Positions 25,599-34,240 are shown, numbered from the stretch's first letter. The stretch is DNA of 54,214 nucleotides from Lactobacillus sp. 0.1XD8-4 (GCF_009663775.1 NZ_RDBR01000006.1:1-54214), one strand, 5' to 3'. Program-made: numbers and translations. Notes: generated from the sequence alone by a model not told the origin.

Positions 25599-25895
25599 AT
25601 GCAATATCGAGTTGATGGTCAACGCATCGTTGCGTTTGATGACCAGGAGCCATTTGTTGGTGAGATTAGTTTTCCCAAAGTTCCTGACACAGATGACCGG
25701 GTGGTAGTCGAACGGGTCTTTGTTCAGCCTGCCTACCGCGGTCAAGGAATCGCTGCTGAATTAGTCCGTCGTTTTGTAGAGTACGCGACTGAACAGCACT
25801 ATACGGTAAAATTGATGTGCCCTTATGCAGTAGCACAGTTTAAGCTACATCCAGAATACCAACAGTTGCTTCTAGCCACGGATCGTTTTAATTAG
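25599..25895 (+). CDS. Small GNAT family N-acetyltransferase
   Basis: 98 residues, a minimal YjdJ-like GNAT domain. The acetyl-CoA loop [10 protein letters not shown] follows the beta-strand [11 protein letters not shown], and L-M-C-P-Y-A is the C-terminal strand with the characteristic Cys-Pro. ATG 25599 follows GGATG at fair spacing; ATG 25581 is a weaker option. It lies 14 nt before rpiA and is likely co-transcribed. The substrate is unknown. Confidence 0.85.
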   Translation: MQYRVDGQRIVAFDDQEPFVGEISFPKVPDTDDRVVVERVFVQPAYRGQGIAAELVRRFVEYATEQHYTVKLMCPYAVAQFKLHPEYQQLLLATDRFN

Positions 25896-25909
25896 GAGGA
25901 ATTACAAAT

Positions 25910-26593
25910 ATGGATCAAAATGCACTAAAAGAACAAACTGGAAAAGAATCAGTAAAGTACATTAAATCAGGTATGATTGTCGGACTTGGTACTGGGTCAA
26001 CTGTTAAATACATGGTTGATGAACTCGGTAAACAAGTTCAAGAAGGTAAAATTAAGGACATTATCGGTGTTACTACTTCTAGTCGAACGGCTAAGCAAGC
26101 CACTGATCTTGGAATTACCATCAAAGATATCGATGATGTTGACCACATTGATTTGACAATTGACGGGGCCGATGAAATCAGTGACGATTTCCAAGGAATC
26201 AAAGGTGGCGGTGGCGCCCTCCTCTGGGAAAAGATCGTTGCAAATGCTTCTAATAAAGTAATGTGGATCGTCGATGAAAGCAAGCTCGTTCACAAACTTG
26301 GCGCCTTTCCGCTACCAGTTGAAGTAATTCCATTTGGAGCCCAACACGTCTTTAACCGGCTCGAAAAGAAGGGTTACAAACCAACTTGGCGGATGGACGG
26401 TGATCAAAAGTACCGGACTGATGAAAATAACTATATTATTGACCTCCACCTTGGGGAAATTGATGATCCAAAGGCTTTAGCAGACGAATTGATTCACATG
26501 GTAGGGGTGGTTGAGACCGGTCTCTTCTTAAACCGGGTTAATGATGTCATCGTTGGCACGCAAAATGGTCCTAAAGTATTGCACGCTCGTTAA
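25910..26593 (+). CDS. rpiA: Ribose-5-phosphate isomerase A
   Basis: 227 residues. [10 protein letters not shown] forms the phosphate loop, D-L-T-I-D-G-A-D-E and [11 protein letters not shown] carry the catalytic Asp, Glu and Lys, and V-E-T-G-L-F closes the fold. It interconverts ribose 5-phosphate and ribulose 5-phosphate, supplying the phosphoketolase pathway that dominates in heterofermentative lactobacilli. The start has AGGAGG at good spacing. Confidence 0.96.
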   Translation: MDQNALKEQTGKESVKYIKSGMIVGLGTGSTVKYMVDELGKQVQEGKIKDIIGVTTSSRTAKQATDLGITIKDIDDVDHIDLTIDGADEISDDFQGIKGGGGALLWEKIVANASNKVMWIVDESKLVHKLGAFPLPVEVIPFGAQHVFNRLEKKGYKPTWRMDGDQKYRTDENNYIIDLHLGEIDDPKALADELIHMVGVVETGLFLNRVNDVIVGTQNGPKVLHAR

Positions 26594-26636
26594 TCGCTAA
26601 TCAACTTACTAACTAAATACAAAGGAGATTTTTTAA

Positions 26637-27977
26637 ATGAGCTTTTCGATTAATAAAGAAGATATTGCTAATTTCCACCAAGACTACCGTAACCACCCTA
26701 ACAGCAGCGTTTTAGAAAACACAGTTACTAAAAACGGGGTTCGCAACGCTAGTTTTAACTGGCATTCAATTGCTGATAATTCCCCTCATTTCTCAATTGA
26801 TTTAAAAACCGGCGATGTTTCAGACCAAAAACAATCAGGTCGTTGCTGGATGTTTGCCGCCCTCAACACAATGCGTCATGATATGCAGCAAAAGTTTAAT
26901 TTGCCAGATAACTTTGAACTGTCGCAAGCCTACCAATTTTTCTGGGATAAGTTTGAAAAATCTAATTACTTCTACCAAAATGTTATCAAAACTGCTAAAA
27001 AGCCAACCGACAGCCGCAAAGTTTCTTGGTTGATGAATGAACCTCAAAATGATGGCGGTCAATGGGATATGCTTTGTGCTCTTATCAGTAAGTATGGGGT
27101 AATGCCAAAGTCAGCTATGCCAGAATCATTTAATTCATCAAACTCCCGTGGAATTGATGGCGTCTTAAATAATAAGCTCCGTCATGATGCTGTTATCTTA
27201 CGAAAGATGATTAATGAAGATCATGCCAATCAAGAAGCAATTGATGACCAACGCCGAAAGATGCTAAATGAAAATTATCGGATTTTAGCATATACATTTG
27301 GTGAACCTGTTGATCATTTTGACTTTGAATACCGAACTAAAAAAGATAACAAGTTCCACCGCGATACAAACCTAACGCCACAAAAGTTTTTTGAAAAGTA
27401 TGTGGGTTGGAACCTCGATGACTATATTTCAATCATTCAGGCTCCCACTGCTGATAAGAAGTACCACCAAACATACACAATTGATATGTTAGGCAATGTT
27501 GTTGGCGGTCGGGAAATTAAGCACTTAAACCTCCCAATGGATGAATTCAAGCAATTAGCAATTGAACAATTGAAGAACGGTGAAAGTGTTTGGTTCGGTT
27601 CTGATGTTATCAAATATTCTGAAACTAAGCTTGGTATCATGGCACTAAATACTTATGATTACGATAAGCTTTTTGATGTTGACCTCGAAATGACTAAGGC
27701 AGAGGCCCTTGACTATGGTGAAAGCATGATGGATCACGCTATGGTGATTACTGGGGTTGACCTTGTAGACGGCAAGCCAACCAAATGGAAAGTCGAAAAC
27801 TCTTGGGGGAACAAAGTCGGTCATAAAGGCTACTTTGTAATGAGCGATGCTTGGATGGATAAGTATTGTTACCAAGCCGTTATTAATAAAAAGTATCTTA
27901 GCGATGACTTAAAGCGTGATTACGCAAAGAGTCCAGTAGTTCTTAAGCCATGGGATCCAATGGGAACATTAGCATAA
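26637..27977 (+). CDS. pepC: Aminopeptidase C (C1B, bleomycin hydrolase family)
   Basis: 446 residues, the full PepC length. The catalytic Cys is at residue 70 in Q-S-G-R-C-W-M-F, the catalytic His lies in M-D-H-A-M-V-I-T-G and the Asn in V-E-N-S-W-G. It is a cytoplasmic thiol aminopeptidase, normally hexameric, that trims casein-type peptides imported by transporters such as DtpT. The extreme C-terminus (W-D-P-M-G-T-L-A) matches the self-limiting tail of the family. AAAGGAG precedes the ATG. A strong terminator follows. Confidence 0.95.
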   Translation: MSFSINKEDIANFHQDYRNHPNSSVLENTVTKNGVRNASFNWHSIADNSPHFSIDLKTGDVSDQKQSGRCWMFAALNTMRHDMQQKFNLPDNFELSQAYQFFWDKFEKSNYFYQNVIKTAKKPTDSRKVSWLMNEPQNDGGQWDMLCALISKYGVMPKSAMPESFNSSNSRGIDGVLNNKLRHDAVILRKMINEDHANQEAIDDQRRKMLNENYRILAYTFGEPVDHFDFEYRTKKDNKFHRDTNLTPQKFFEKYVGWNLDDYISIIQAPTADKKYHQTYTIDMLGNVVGGREIKHLNLPMDEFKQLAIEQLKNGESVWFGSDVIKYSETKLGIMALNTYDYDKLFDVDLEMTKAEALDYGESMMDHAMVITGVDLVDGKPTKWKVENSWGNKVGHKGYFVMSDAWMDKYCYQAVINKKYLSDDLKRDYAKSPVVLKPWDPMGTLA

Positions 27978-27999
27978 TCTAATCTTTAACGAACAGATG

Positions 28000-28047
28000 C
28001 AGAGGCTGGGGAAAAACTTTTGTTTTCTCTCAGCCTCTACTATTTTA
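28000..28047 (+). terminator. pepC terminator
   Basis: GCAGAGGCTG and CAGCCTCTAC arms are followed by TATTTTAG. The loop AAAAACTTTTGTTT is shared with the terminator at 5211-5258. Confidence 0.85.
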
Positions 28048-28142
28048 GCTTGATACTATTTGCCGCTTACTATACAGCTTTATTCTTTGCAAAATCAAAA
28101 ACACTTTACTAACGCCTAAGAAATTGAAAGGAAGTTTGGGGA

Positions 28143-28688
28143 ATGGGGATCGCTATTCTTTTACTTTTGTTACTTTATAAATTTATTCACGGGACATTTG
28201 AGTACGAAAAAGTTACTCGGTTTGAAATGGTTCTTATTCCAGCTTATTCATTAGTAATGATGGTCATCACCTTAAAGGAAGACAGCTCACTCGGCAAAAT
28301 TATAGCATCAATAATGTTATTAATTCTCGGAATCCTAATTGGTCTCTTTCAACTTAGTGGCGTTCGAATCAAAACAACTGGAAAGGTCGATCAATTCCAA
28401 CGACCGGTTGTGCTTGTTAAACGAAACTGGTCTTACCTCATCGGCTGGATAATCGTCTTTATCCTCATTATTATTTTTAGCGCTCACTATAACCCAACCC
28501 TTAACCACAATGATATTATCGATGAACTATTTACTGAAATAATCCGTGACTTATTTGCAATTGCTTACCTGAATATCAAAAATGAATGGTTCGTGTGGGT
28601 GCTAAATGTAGCAACCAGCTTTACATATGATATTTTCTTGGCAATCCATTACCCGCTTATCCGTCAAGCCATTCGCCGTCATCATTAA
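28143..28688 (+). CDS. Integral membrane protein, possibly CcdC/DUF1453-like
   Basis: 181 residues with about five membrane segments (1-14, 27-43, 50-70, 97-117 and 140-165). The region G-V-R-I-K-T-T-G-K-V and W-S-Y-L-I-G-W-I resembles CcdC-type proteins, but no thiol motif is present and the assignment is weak. GAAAGGAAGTTTGGGG precedes the ATG. It is monocistronic and converges with the cyu operon across a repeat element. Confidence 0.6.
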   Translation: MGIAILLLLLLYKFIHGTFEYEKVTRFEMVLIPAYSLVMMVITLKEDSSLGKIIASIMLLILGILIGLFQLSGVRIKTTGKVDQFQRPVVLVKRNWSYLIGWIIVFILIIIFSAHYNPTLNHNDIIDELFTEIIRDLFAIAYLNIKNEWFVWVLNVATSFTYDIFLAIHYPLIRQAIRRHH

Positions 28689-28707
28689 CAATTAAATTAC
28701 TATCGAC

Positions 28708-28795
28708 ACAAAGAGGACTCTAGCGTTTAGTTTTTCCGAACACTAGAGTCCCTTTGTTGCGCTATAGAATTTTCAGCTATAGGGGATATGTCACA
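28708..28795 (-). repeat. Dispersed palindromic repeat, copy 2
   Basis: Reverse-orientation copy of the element at 11620-11716. The long inverted repeat is AAGAGGACTCTAGCG with ACTAGAGTCCCTTTG, and a TATAG/CTATA shoulder is followed by TGTCACA. The loop differs between copies while pairing is kept, which suggests selection on structure. It lies between convergent genes and may terminate both. Confidence 0.75.
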
Positions 28796-28856
28796 ATCCC
28801 TTTCAATTTACGCTTTGGTTCAATCAAGCGAGCAAGACGTTAGTGACATCTTTTAT

Positions 28857-29648
28857 TTATTTGGTAATATCAGCTCCAAAGTACTTTTCAGATAATTTTT
28901 TGACAGTTCCATCTTGTTGTAATTCTTGCATGGCCTTGTTATATGAAGATTGGATAGCGGTATCTTTCTTATTAAAAAGGGCCGAAATTTTTGCAGGCTT
29001 TTGTTCACTTGAAACATCAATCATTTTAAGCCCTTTCGTACTATTTTGCTTACTGTAAGCGTACCAAGCTTCTCGCGAGTTAACTGTTCCAGCAGCCCGA
29101 CCTTGTTTAATCATGTCAAGAGAACTAGCAAAGTCACCATTAGGGGTCAAATTCCCCTTGTATTTTTTAACAACGTTCGCATTATTAGTCCCAGTTCCCG
29201 CCACAATTTTTTTACCTTTGATATCATTCAAGCTTTTAATCTTACTATTAGTAGGAACAATTAGCGCAAACCGCGATTTAATATATGGTGTTGAGAAATT
29301 ATATTGCTTAGCCCGTTCTGGCGTCTGGGTGATATTATTCATCACGACATCATATTTACCCGAACCTAGTCCGGCAATTAAGGAATCCCATTTTGTTGGC
29401 ACAAACTTAGCCTTTAAGCCCATCTTCTCGGCAACTGCTTTTCCTAAGTCAACTTCAAATCCAGTTAGCTTATTATTTTTCCGATATGAATATGGGGAGT
29501 AGGTTCCCTCAAGCCCAATTGTTAATTCACCCTTATTTTTTAATTCACTATTTACGGCCGACGACGCAGCGTGGATACTGCTAATCCCTGCCGAAGTCCC
29601 AACAATTAGTGTAGCTATCATTAATAATGTCTTTTTCAAAAATTTCAT
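28857..29648 (-). CDS. cyuC: Cystine-binding protein of ABC transporter (BspA/CyuC-like)
   Basis: 263 residues. A signal peptide (about residues 1-27, ending I-H-A) lacks a lipobox Cys, as in BspA of L. reuteri BR11, which is held on the surface by charge. The mature part is a family-3 solute-binding protein: G-L-E-G-T-Y-S-P-Y-S-Y, G-F-E-V-D-L-G-K-A-V-A, W-D-S-L-I-A-G-L, V-M-N-N-I-T-Q-T-P-E-R. Last gene of the cgl-cyuBAC operon. Cystine specificity is inferred from the operon and the BspA resemblance. Confidence 0.85.
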   Translation of the reverse strand: MKFLKKTLLMIATLIVGTSAGISSIHAASSAVNSELKNKGELTIGLEGTYSPYSYRKNNKLTGFEVDLGKAVAEKMGLKAKFVPTKWDSLIAGLGSGKYDVVMNNITQTPERAKQYNFSTPYIKSRFALIVPTNSKIKSLNDIKGKKIVAGTGTNNANVVKKYKGNLTPNGDFASSLDMIKQGRAAGTVNSREAWYAYSKQNSTKGLKMIDVSSEQKPAKISALFNKKDTAIQSSYNKAMQELQQDGTVKKLSEKYFGADITK

Positions 29649-29662
29649 CGTTTCTATCTCCC

Positions 29663-30412
29663 TTATTTTAAGTTTTCCATTGTCATTGATGCAATAAAGT
29701 TTTTAATTCGCTGATTGGGGTTATTTGGTGCAAAAAAACTAGTTGGCGAGCCATCATATAAAATTTCACCATCTTCAACAAAGATTATCTTATCGGCAAC
29801 ACGCTTAGCAAACACCATATTATGAGTGACAATCACCATTGACTGCCGCTCATCGGCTAGTTGTAAAAGAACCTTTAGAACACTTAACTCTAACTCTGGA
29901 TCAAGCGCTGACGTTGGTTCATCAAGTAAAATGTACTTTGGACGCATCGCCAATGCCCGGGCAATTGCTACCCGTTGCGCTTGCCCACCAGATAATTCAT
30001 GAGGATAAGCCTCCCCATACTCTGTCAGACCTACTTTGGCAAGCAGTTCTCGAGCAACTTTAATTGCTTCTTGCTTTGGCTGTTTTAAAACCTGGGTTGG
30101 CCCTTCAATGATATTTCCCAAAACTGTCTTGTTTGGAAAAAGATTGTAATCCTGAAAGACCATCCCTGTTTCTTGCCGAATTGCTAACTTATCCTTGCTA
30201 CTCACTTTATGACTAAAATCAAGGTGGTGATTACCAAAATCATATTGTCCGCTTTCTGGCATCACTAATAAATTTAGCGAACGGAGAATTGTTGACTTTC
30301 CTGATCCAGACGGGCCTACCATTACCGTTGTTTTTCCTGCGGGGAAATCTAATGTGGTATTTTTTAAGACATGCTTATTGCCAAAACTTTTATTAATATT
30401 TGTTAATTTCAT
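29663..30412 (-). CDS. cyuA: Cystine ABC transporter ATP-binding protein
   Basis: 249 residues. Walker A G-P-S-G-S-G-K-S-T (about residue 34), Q-loop, signature L-S-G-G-Q-A-Q-R and Walker B Y-I-L-L-D-E-P-T-S-A-L-D are intact. It is a polar-amino-acid uptake ATPase (GlnQ/TcyN type). The ATG at 30412 follows AGGTGAGAAAA; the GTG at 30421 lies inside that site. It sits 12 nt after the permease gene. Confidence 0.9.
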   Translation of the reverse strand: MKLTNINKSFGNKHVLKNTTLDFPAGKTTVMVGPSGSGKSTILRSLNLLVMPESGQYDFGNHHLDFSHKVSSKDKLAIRQETGMVFQDYNLFPNKTVLGNIIEGPTQVLKQPKQEAIKVARELLAKVGLTEYGEAYPHELSGGQAQRVAIARALAMRPKYILLDEPTSALDPELELSVLKVLLQLADERQSMVIVTHNMVFAKRVADKIIFVEDGEILYDGSPTSFFAPNNPNQRIKNFIASMTMENLK

Positions 30413-30424
30413 TTTTCTCACCTG

Positions 30425-31120
30425 CTACTTTGTGCTTACACGTTGGTTTACTATCCGTTCCAAATAGGTTTGCAGATAGGAGAGGACAGTTGTAAAGACA
30501 GCGTAGACCATTGCCACTAAGGTATACATTAATAATGGCTGGTAATTCTCGGCGGCAATCTGTTGGCTTACCGCAAACATTTCCATAATCGTAATCGATG
30601 CCGCCAATGATGTATCCTTTACTAAGCTAATAAAACTATTTGATAATGGCGGCAATGCAACCCGCAATGCTTGAGGCAGGATAATCCGCCATAAGATTTG
30701 CAAGCGCGTCATCCCGATTGCTGCTCCTGCTTCCCACTGCCCAGCTGGAACCGAGCTTATTGCTGCCCGAATCGTCTCCGAAGCATAGGCGCCAGTATTT
30801 AGCGAAAAAGTAATGATGCCGGCCGTAAATGGTTCTAGCTTGATCCCATGTGGCAAAATTCCCTTGATCCGTAAATACGGTAAGCCAAAGAAAACAATGA
30901 ATAATTGTACCAATAATGGTGTGGACCGAAAAAGCCAGATATAAAAGCTAGCAATCCATTTAAGAATCATAAAGGCGCCACGCTGCCGAGATAGCCGAAT
31001 TAAAGCAGTTACTAAAGCAATGATAAGGCCAAAGAAAAATGAAATTATGGCTAACGGAATCGTATACTTAAATCCCGCTGCTAATAGTTGTGGTAATGAT
31101 GTCTTGATTATTTCCCACAT
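30425..31120 (-). CDS. cyuB: Cystine ABC transporter permease
   Basis: 231 residues with about five membrane helices and the EAA loop E-A-G-A-A-I-G-M-T-R-L-Q-I-L-W near residue 145. It belongs to the HisM/TcyL permease family. No second permease gene is present, so it should function as a homodimer. AAGGGAAAGCTTAAATT precedes the ATG. It lies 26 nt after cgl. Confidence 0.9.
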   Translation of the reverse strand: MWEIIKTSLPQLLAAGFKYTIPLAIISFFFGLIIALVTALIRLSRQRGAFMILKWIASFYIWLFRSTPLLVQLFIVFFGLPYLRIKGILPHGIKLEPFTAGIITFSLNTGAYASETIRAAISSVPAGQWEAGAAIGMTRLQILWRIILPQALRVALPPLSNSFISLVKDTSLAASITIMEMFAVSQQIAAENYQPLLMYTLVAMVYAVFTTVLSYLQTYLERIVNQRVSTK

Positions 31121-31146
31121 AATTTAAGCTTTCCCTTCTTTTATAA

Positions 31147-32289
31147 TTAATCTAGTTTATTAAGTGCTTGTTGGAGATCAGCAATAATGTCTTCAGGATC
31201 TTCAATTCCCACCGAAAGACGAATTAATTCATCCTTAATGCCGTTTGCTAATCTTATTTCCCGAGGAATAGAACCATGCGTCATCACTGCCGGAACCTCA
31301 ATTAAGCTTTCAATGCCACCAAGACTCTCCGCTAAATCAATCAACTGGAGGCTTTCAACAAATTTTTTAGCATCAAGACCTGCTTGCAATTCAAAACTAA
31401 TCATTGCACCAAAGTTACGCATCTGTTTAGTAGCTACTTCATGGCCTGAAAAGTCCTTTAGTCCTGGATAATAAATTTTACCGATATGTGGATCCTTTTG
31501 TAAAAACTCAATTACCGCATCGGCATTTTCCTGATGAACCCGCATCCGTGCTCCTAAAGTTTTCATTCCTCGTTGTAATAACCAGCTATCATCAGGTCCA
31601 AGCGTGCTACCGATTGAATTTTGAAGAAAGGCTAATTGCTCGGCAACCTGCTCATCATTCGTCACCGCTAATCCGGCAACGACATCGCTGTGACCGCCAA
31701 GGTATTTAGTGGCAGAATGGACAACAATGTCAGCACCAAGCGTTAGCGGCTGCTGATTGTAAGGAGTAGCAAATGTATTATCGACAATTGTCTTTATGCC
31801 ATGATTTTTAGCAATGGTAGCCACCGCTTGAATATCAGCAATCTGAAGTAATGGATTGGTCGGAGTTTCAAAGTAAACCGCAACTGTATTATCTTGAATA
31901 GCATCCGCAACTGCCGCTAAATCGCGCATGTCAACAACTGTAAATTCAAGGCCAAATCGCTTTAAGACCTTATTAATTAACCGAAAAGTTCCACCGTACA
32001 CATCGCTGCCAACTACAAAGTGGTCACCCTGCGAGAAAAGTGAGAAAACAGCATGAATTGCTGCGGACCCCGATGCAAATGCAAAGCCGGCAGTCCCTTG
32101 TTCCAATTCGGCAATTAACTTTTCTAACGAGGCCCGTGTTGGATTACCAGTTCGTGAATATTCCCACTTTGGTTCTCCGCCAAGAACGTGTTGATGAAAT
32201 GTCGATGAGCGATAGATAGGGGTCGATACTGCCCCGGTTACTGGATCTTCACTATTACCGCCATGAATTAATTGAGTGTTGAACTTCAT
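31147..32289 (-). CDS. cgl: Cystathionine gamma-lyase / gamma-synthase family enzyme
   Basis: 380 residues of the Cys/Met-metabolism PLP family. The substrate and phosphate loop Y-S-R-T-G-N-P-T-R lies near residue 46, D-N-T-F-A-T-P-Y mid-chain, the PLP Lys in S-A-T-K-Y-L-G-G-H-S-D, and S-L-G-G-I-E-S-L near the C-terminus. In L. reuteri BR11 a similar enzyme with lyase activity is linked to cystine uptake genes; synthase activity cannot be excluded. ATG 32289 (M-K-F-N-T-Q-L-I-H-G) follows AAAGGAGATAATTATT. It is the first structural gene after the cysteine leader and terminator. Confidence 0.9.
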   Translation of the reverse strand: MKFNTQLIHGGNSEDPVTGAVSTPIYRSSTFHQHVLGGEPKWEYSRTGNPTRASLEKLIAELEQGTAGFAFASGSAAIHAVFSLFSQGDHFVVGSDVYGGTFRLINKVLKRFGLEFTVVDMRDLAAVADAIQDNTVAVYFETPTNPLLQIADIQAVATIAKNHGIKTIVDNTFATPYNQQPLTLGADIVVHSATKYLGGHSDVVAGLAVTNDEQVAEQLAFLQNSIGSTLGPDDSWLLQRGMKTLGARMRVHQENADAVIEFLQKDPHIGKIYYPGLKDFSGHEVATKQMRNFGAMISFELQAGLDAKKFVESLQLIDLAESLGGIESLIEVPAVMTHGSIPREIRLANGIKDELIRLSVGIEDPEDIIADLQQALNKLD

Positions 32290-32324
32290 AATAATTATCT
32301 CCTTTAATAATTCCAAAATTGAAT

Positions 32325-32371
32325 ACAAAAAAGGCGCAAACCCAAGAATTAATTACTTGAATCTGCGCCTT
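32325..32371 (-). terminator. Attenuator terminator between the cysteine leader ORF and cgl
   Basis: AAGGCGCA and TGCGCCTT (outer arms, 32331-32338 and 32364-32371) form a perfect stem with an inner CAAG/CTTG pairing, then T6 on the minus strand. It lies 36 nt after the leader ORF and 36 nt before the cgl start. No second promoter was seen between, so every cgl transcript must read through it. Confidence 0.85.
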
Positions 32372-32405
32372 ATGCATTATTCCCGATATGTTAGCAGTTA
32401 CTTAA

Positions 32406-32492
32406 CTAAAAGCAAACACGCCAAAACGTGGGTCGCATAAGACGCGATCCACAACAACAAACAGCTGCGTTAACAAATTGAATGTTGAACAT
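32406..32492 (-). CDS. 28-residue cysteine leader peptide (candidate attenuator uORF)
   Basis: ATG at 32492 with TAGGAGG 8 nt upstream (32501-32507) opens a 28-codon ORF ending in TAG at 32406. The middle reads A-A-V-C-C-C-G, with three consecutive TGT codons (32451-32459), and a fourth Cys is second to last. The RNA folds into GTGG-a-TCGC / GCGA-c-CCAC (32428-32452), whose 5' arm starts at the Cys codons. The freed 3' arm GCGACCCA can pair with TGGGTTTGC in the terminator's 3' arm. This fits ribosome-mediated attenuation: stalling at Cys codons when cysteine is scarce would allow read-through into cgl-cyuBAC. The mechanism is inferred; the ORF and structures are seen. Confidence 0.8.
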   Translation of the reverse strand: MFNIQFVNAAVCCCGSRLMRPTFWRVCF

Positions 32493-32522
32493 GACGTGTT
32501 CCTCCTAACTTAGTATGTCAAA

Positions 32523-32551
32523 ATAATAACTTATCAAAAATAAGTTGTCAA
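32523..32551 (-). promoter_or_regulatory. cgl-cyu operon promoter with a dyad in the spacer
   Basis: Consensus TTGACA (32546-32551), 17-nt spacer, TATTAT (32523-32528). AACTTAT and ATAAGTT (32528-32546) form a 7-bp dyad filling the spacer, a likely repressor operator. Transcription would begin about 25 nt before the leader ORF. Confidence 0.8.
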
Positions 32552-32566
32552 TATATTTATGGAATT

Positions 32567-33433
32567 TTATTTAAATTGATCATCCAAAAACTTCTGAACG
32601 GTATTATAAATCGTGGGGCTCCAGAAATCACGCTCATGATTAGCACCTTTTACTCGATAGGCTTCTACTTTATTGCCATTATCTTTTAAGCGCATATACA
32701 TTCTTTCCATTTGCTCATAAGGAACTACCTTATCTGCATCTCCATGGAATAACAAAAACGGCGGATAATTCTGCCCGTCTTTTACCTGATATAGCGGACT
32801 CATTTGCCTTTCAATTTCTGTCCACTTAGAAGCGTCTGATCCAAGCAGGCAATATTGTAATAATTTATTTCCCGGGACATTAGCGTCATATTCAAAAGTA
32901 TTAGCAACATCCATTGGGGCAAAACAGCTCACAACTGCATCCACCGCATCTGATTGATCTTGGTAAAGGTCAACTTTATACCGCGGATCGTTGCCGGTTA
33001 GACCGACCAGCATGGCGGCATTAGCTCCTGATGAAGTACCCCAGATTGCTACTTGATGCGGATTAATCGCATACTTCTTAGCATTCGCTCGGAGAAAACG
33101 AATTGCAGTTTTAACATCCTGTAAGAATGCAGGGAACGGATGCCCATCAATTGAACTTCGGTGTTGAACTGTCGCCACAATATAACCCGCATGAACAAAT
33201 TGAACTAATTGAGGAATTTCTTCCCCCAATGTCGGCGTTCGCCAAGAACTTCCTTGAACAAAAACAATTAGGGGGCGGGGTGTGGTTTGATATTGCTGGG
33301 GAAAACGCTGGGTCCAAGGAGCAAGAATTGACATATGTAACGCTTCGCCATCCATCGCAGCGTATGTGACATTTTCAATTAACCGTACCTGTTCGTCAAG
33401 TGTTGGATTATTTGCTAGTTCGTGTATTGTCAT
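32567..33433 (-). CDS. Alpha/beta hydrolase (esterase/lipase family)
   Basis: 288 residues. The oxyanion region V-F-V-Q-G-S-S-W, the nucleophile elbow W-G-T-S-S-G-A-N-A-A (Ser near residue 140), catalytic Asp in H-G-D-A-D-K-V-V-P and His in G-A-N-H-E-R-D-F match the BD-FAE/acetyl-esterase group. A cytosolic carboxylesterase on short acyl or feruloyl-type esters is likely. ATG 33433 overlaps the gpmA end by 26 nt; ATG 33445 is an alternative start. Confidence 0.85.
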   Translation of the reverse strand: MTIHELANNPTLDEQVRLIENVTYAAMDGEALHMSILAPWTQRFPQQYQTTPRPLIVFVQGSSWRTPTLGEEIPQLVQFVHAGYIVATVQHRSSIDGHPFPAFLQDVKTAIRFLRANAKKYAINPHQVAIWGTSSGANAAMLVGLTGNDPRYKVDLYQDQSDAVDAVVSCFAPMDVANTFEYDANVPGNKLLQYCLLGSDASKWTEIERQMSPLYQVKDGQNYPPFLLFHGDADKVVPYEQMERMYMRLKDNGNKVEAYRVKGANHERDFWSPTIYNTVQKFLDDQFK

Positions 33434-34118
33434 CAGTTTCACCATCCATTGTTATAAAAGTCTTCTTGATGACATTAAGGTGGTCATCAAAACGGTATAA
33501 AATCGGTTTTCCATTTGGAACTTCTACTTTGTCAATCTGGTCATCCGGAATCCCATCTAAGTATTTGATCAATGCCCGCAAGGAACTACCATGTGCTACG
33601 ATCAATTGATTATGACCATCAAGTAAGCGAGGCGCAATGTGATCTTCCCAGTACGGAAGAAGACGGTGCAGGGTCATCTCAAGGCTTTCACTAAGCGGAA
33701 TTTTTACCCCTAACCGGTCATAACGCCGCTCGTGCTGACGAGTTTTCAATTGTGGTGGCAGGTCTTTAAATCCACGGCGCCATTTATGGAGCTGTTCTGC
33801 ACCAATTTCTTGTTTTACCTCGTCTTTATTTCGACCACTCAACGCACCGTAATGGCGTTCATTTAACCGCCAAGTCTTATGAACCGGAATGTATAGCTGG
33901 TTAATTGCGGCTAAAATAATATCAGTAGTCACGATAGCCCGTTGCATATATGAAGTATAGGCATCACTAAACTGAATTCCTAGCTTTTGCAGTTCTTTAC
34001 CGACCATCTCGCCTTGTTCAATTCCCTTAGGGGTCAATGGAACATCCGTCCAACCGGTAAAAATGTTATCGCGGTTTGCTTGGCTCTGTCCATGACGAAC
34101 AATTACTAATTCTGCCAT
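33408..34118 (-). CDS. gpmA: 2,3-bisphosphoglycerate-dependent phosphoglycerate mutase
   Basis: 236 residues. The catalytic phospho-His is in L-V-I-V-R-H-G-Q-S, followed by N-I-F-T-G-W-T-D-V-P-L-T. The acid E-R-H-Y-G-A-L-S-G and the second His in V-A-H-G-S-S-L-R-A are intact. It interconverts 3- and 2-phosphoglycerate. The chain fits the dPGM family with a degenerate C-terminal tail. ATG 34118 follows AAGGGGAGTG. It is likely co-transcribed with the hydrolase. Confidence 0.9.
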   Translation of the reverse strand: MAELVIVRHGQSQANRDNIFTGWTDVPLTPKGIEQGEMVGKELQKLGIQFSDAYTSYMQRAIVTTDIILAAINQLYIPVHKTWRLNERHYGALSGRNKDEVKQEIGAEQLHKWRRGFKDLPPQLKTRQHERRYDRLGVKIPLSESLEMTLHRLLPYWEDHIAPRLLDGHNQLIVAHGSSLRALIKYLDGIPDDQIDKVEVPNGKPILYRFDDHLNVIKKTFITMDGETDDNTRTSK

Positions 34119-34212
34119 TTTTTCACTCCCCTTTGCCACTATTTATAATAGCGCATTTTAGTCGTTCTTAACAATCAAACTAGTTAAAACTCATAATCAT
34201 TTTAATAGGATT

Positions 34213-34240
34213 TTCGTAAAACCTATTTCTGCCGTATAAT
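34213..34240 (+). promoter_or_regulatory. Promoter of the large membrane protein gene
   Basis: TTCGTA (34213-34218), 16-nt spacer, TATAAT (34235-34240). A GAGGAAAGG lies at 34259-34267 but is too far from the ATG at 34303 to serve it. Confidence 0.5.
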
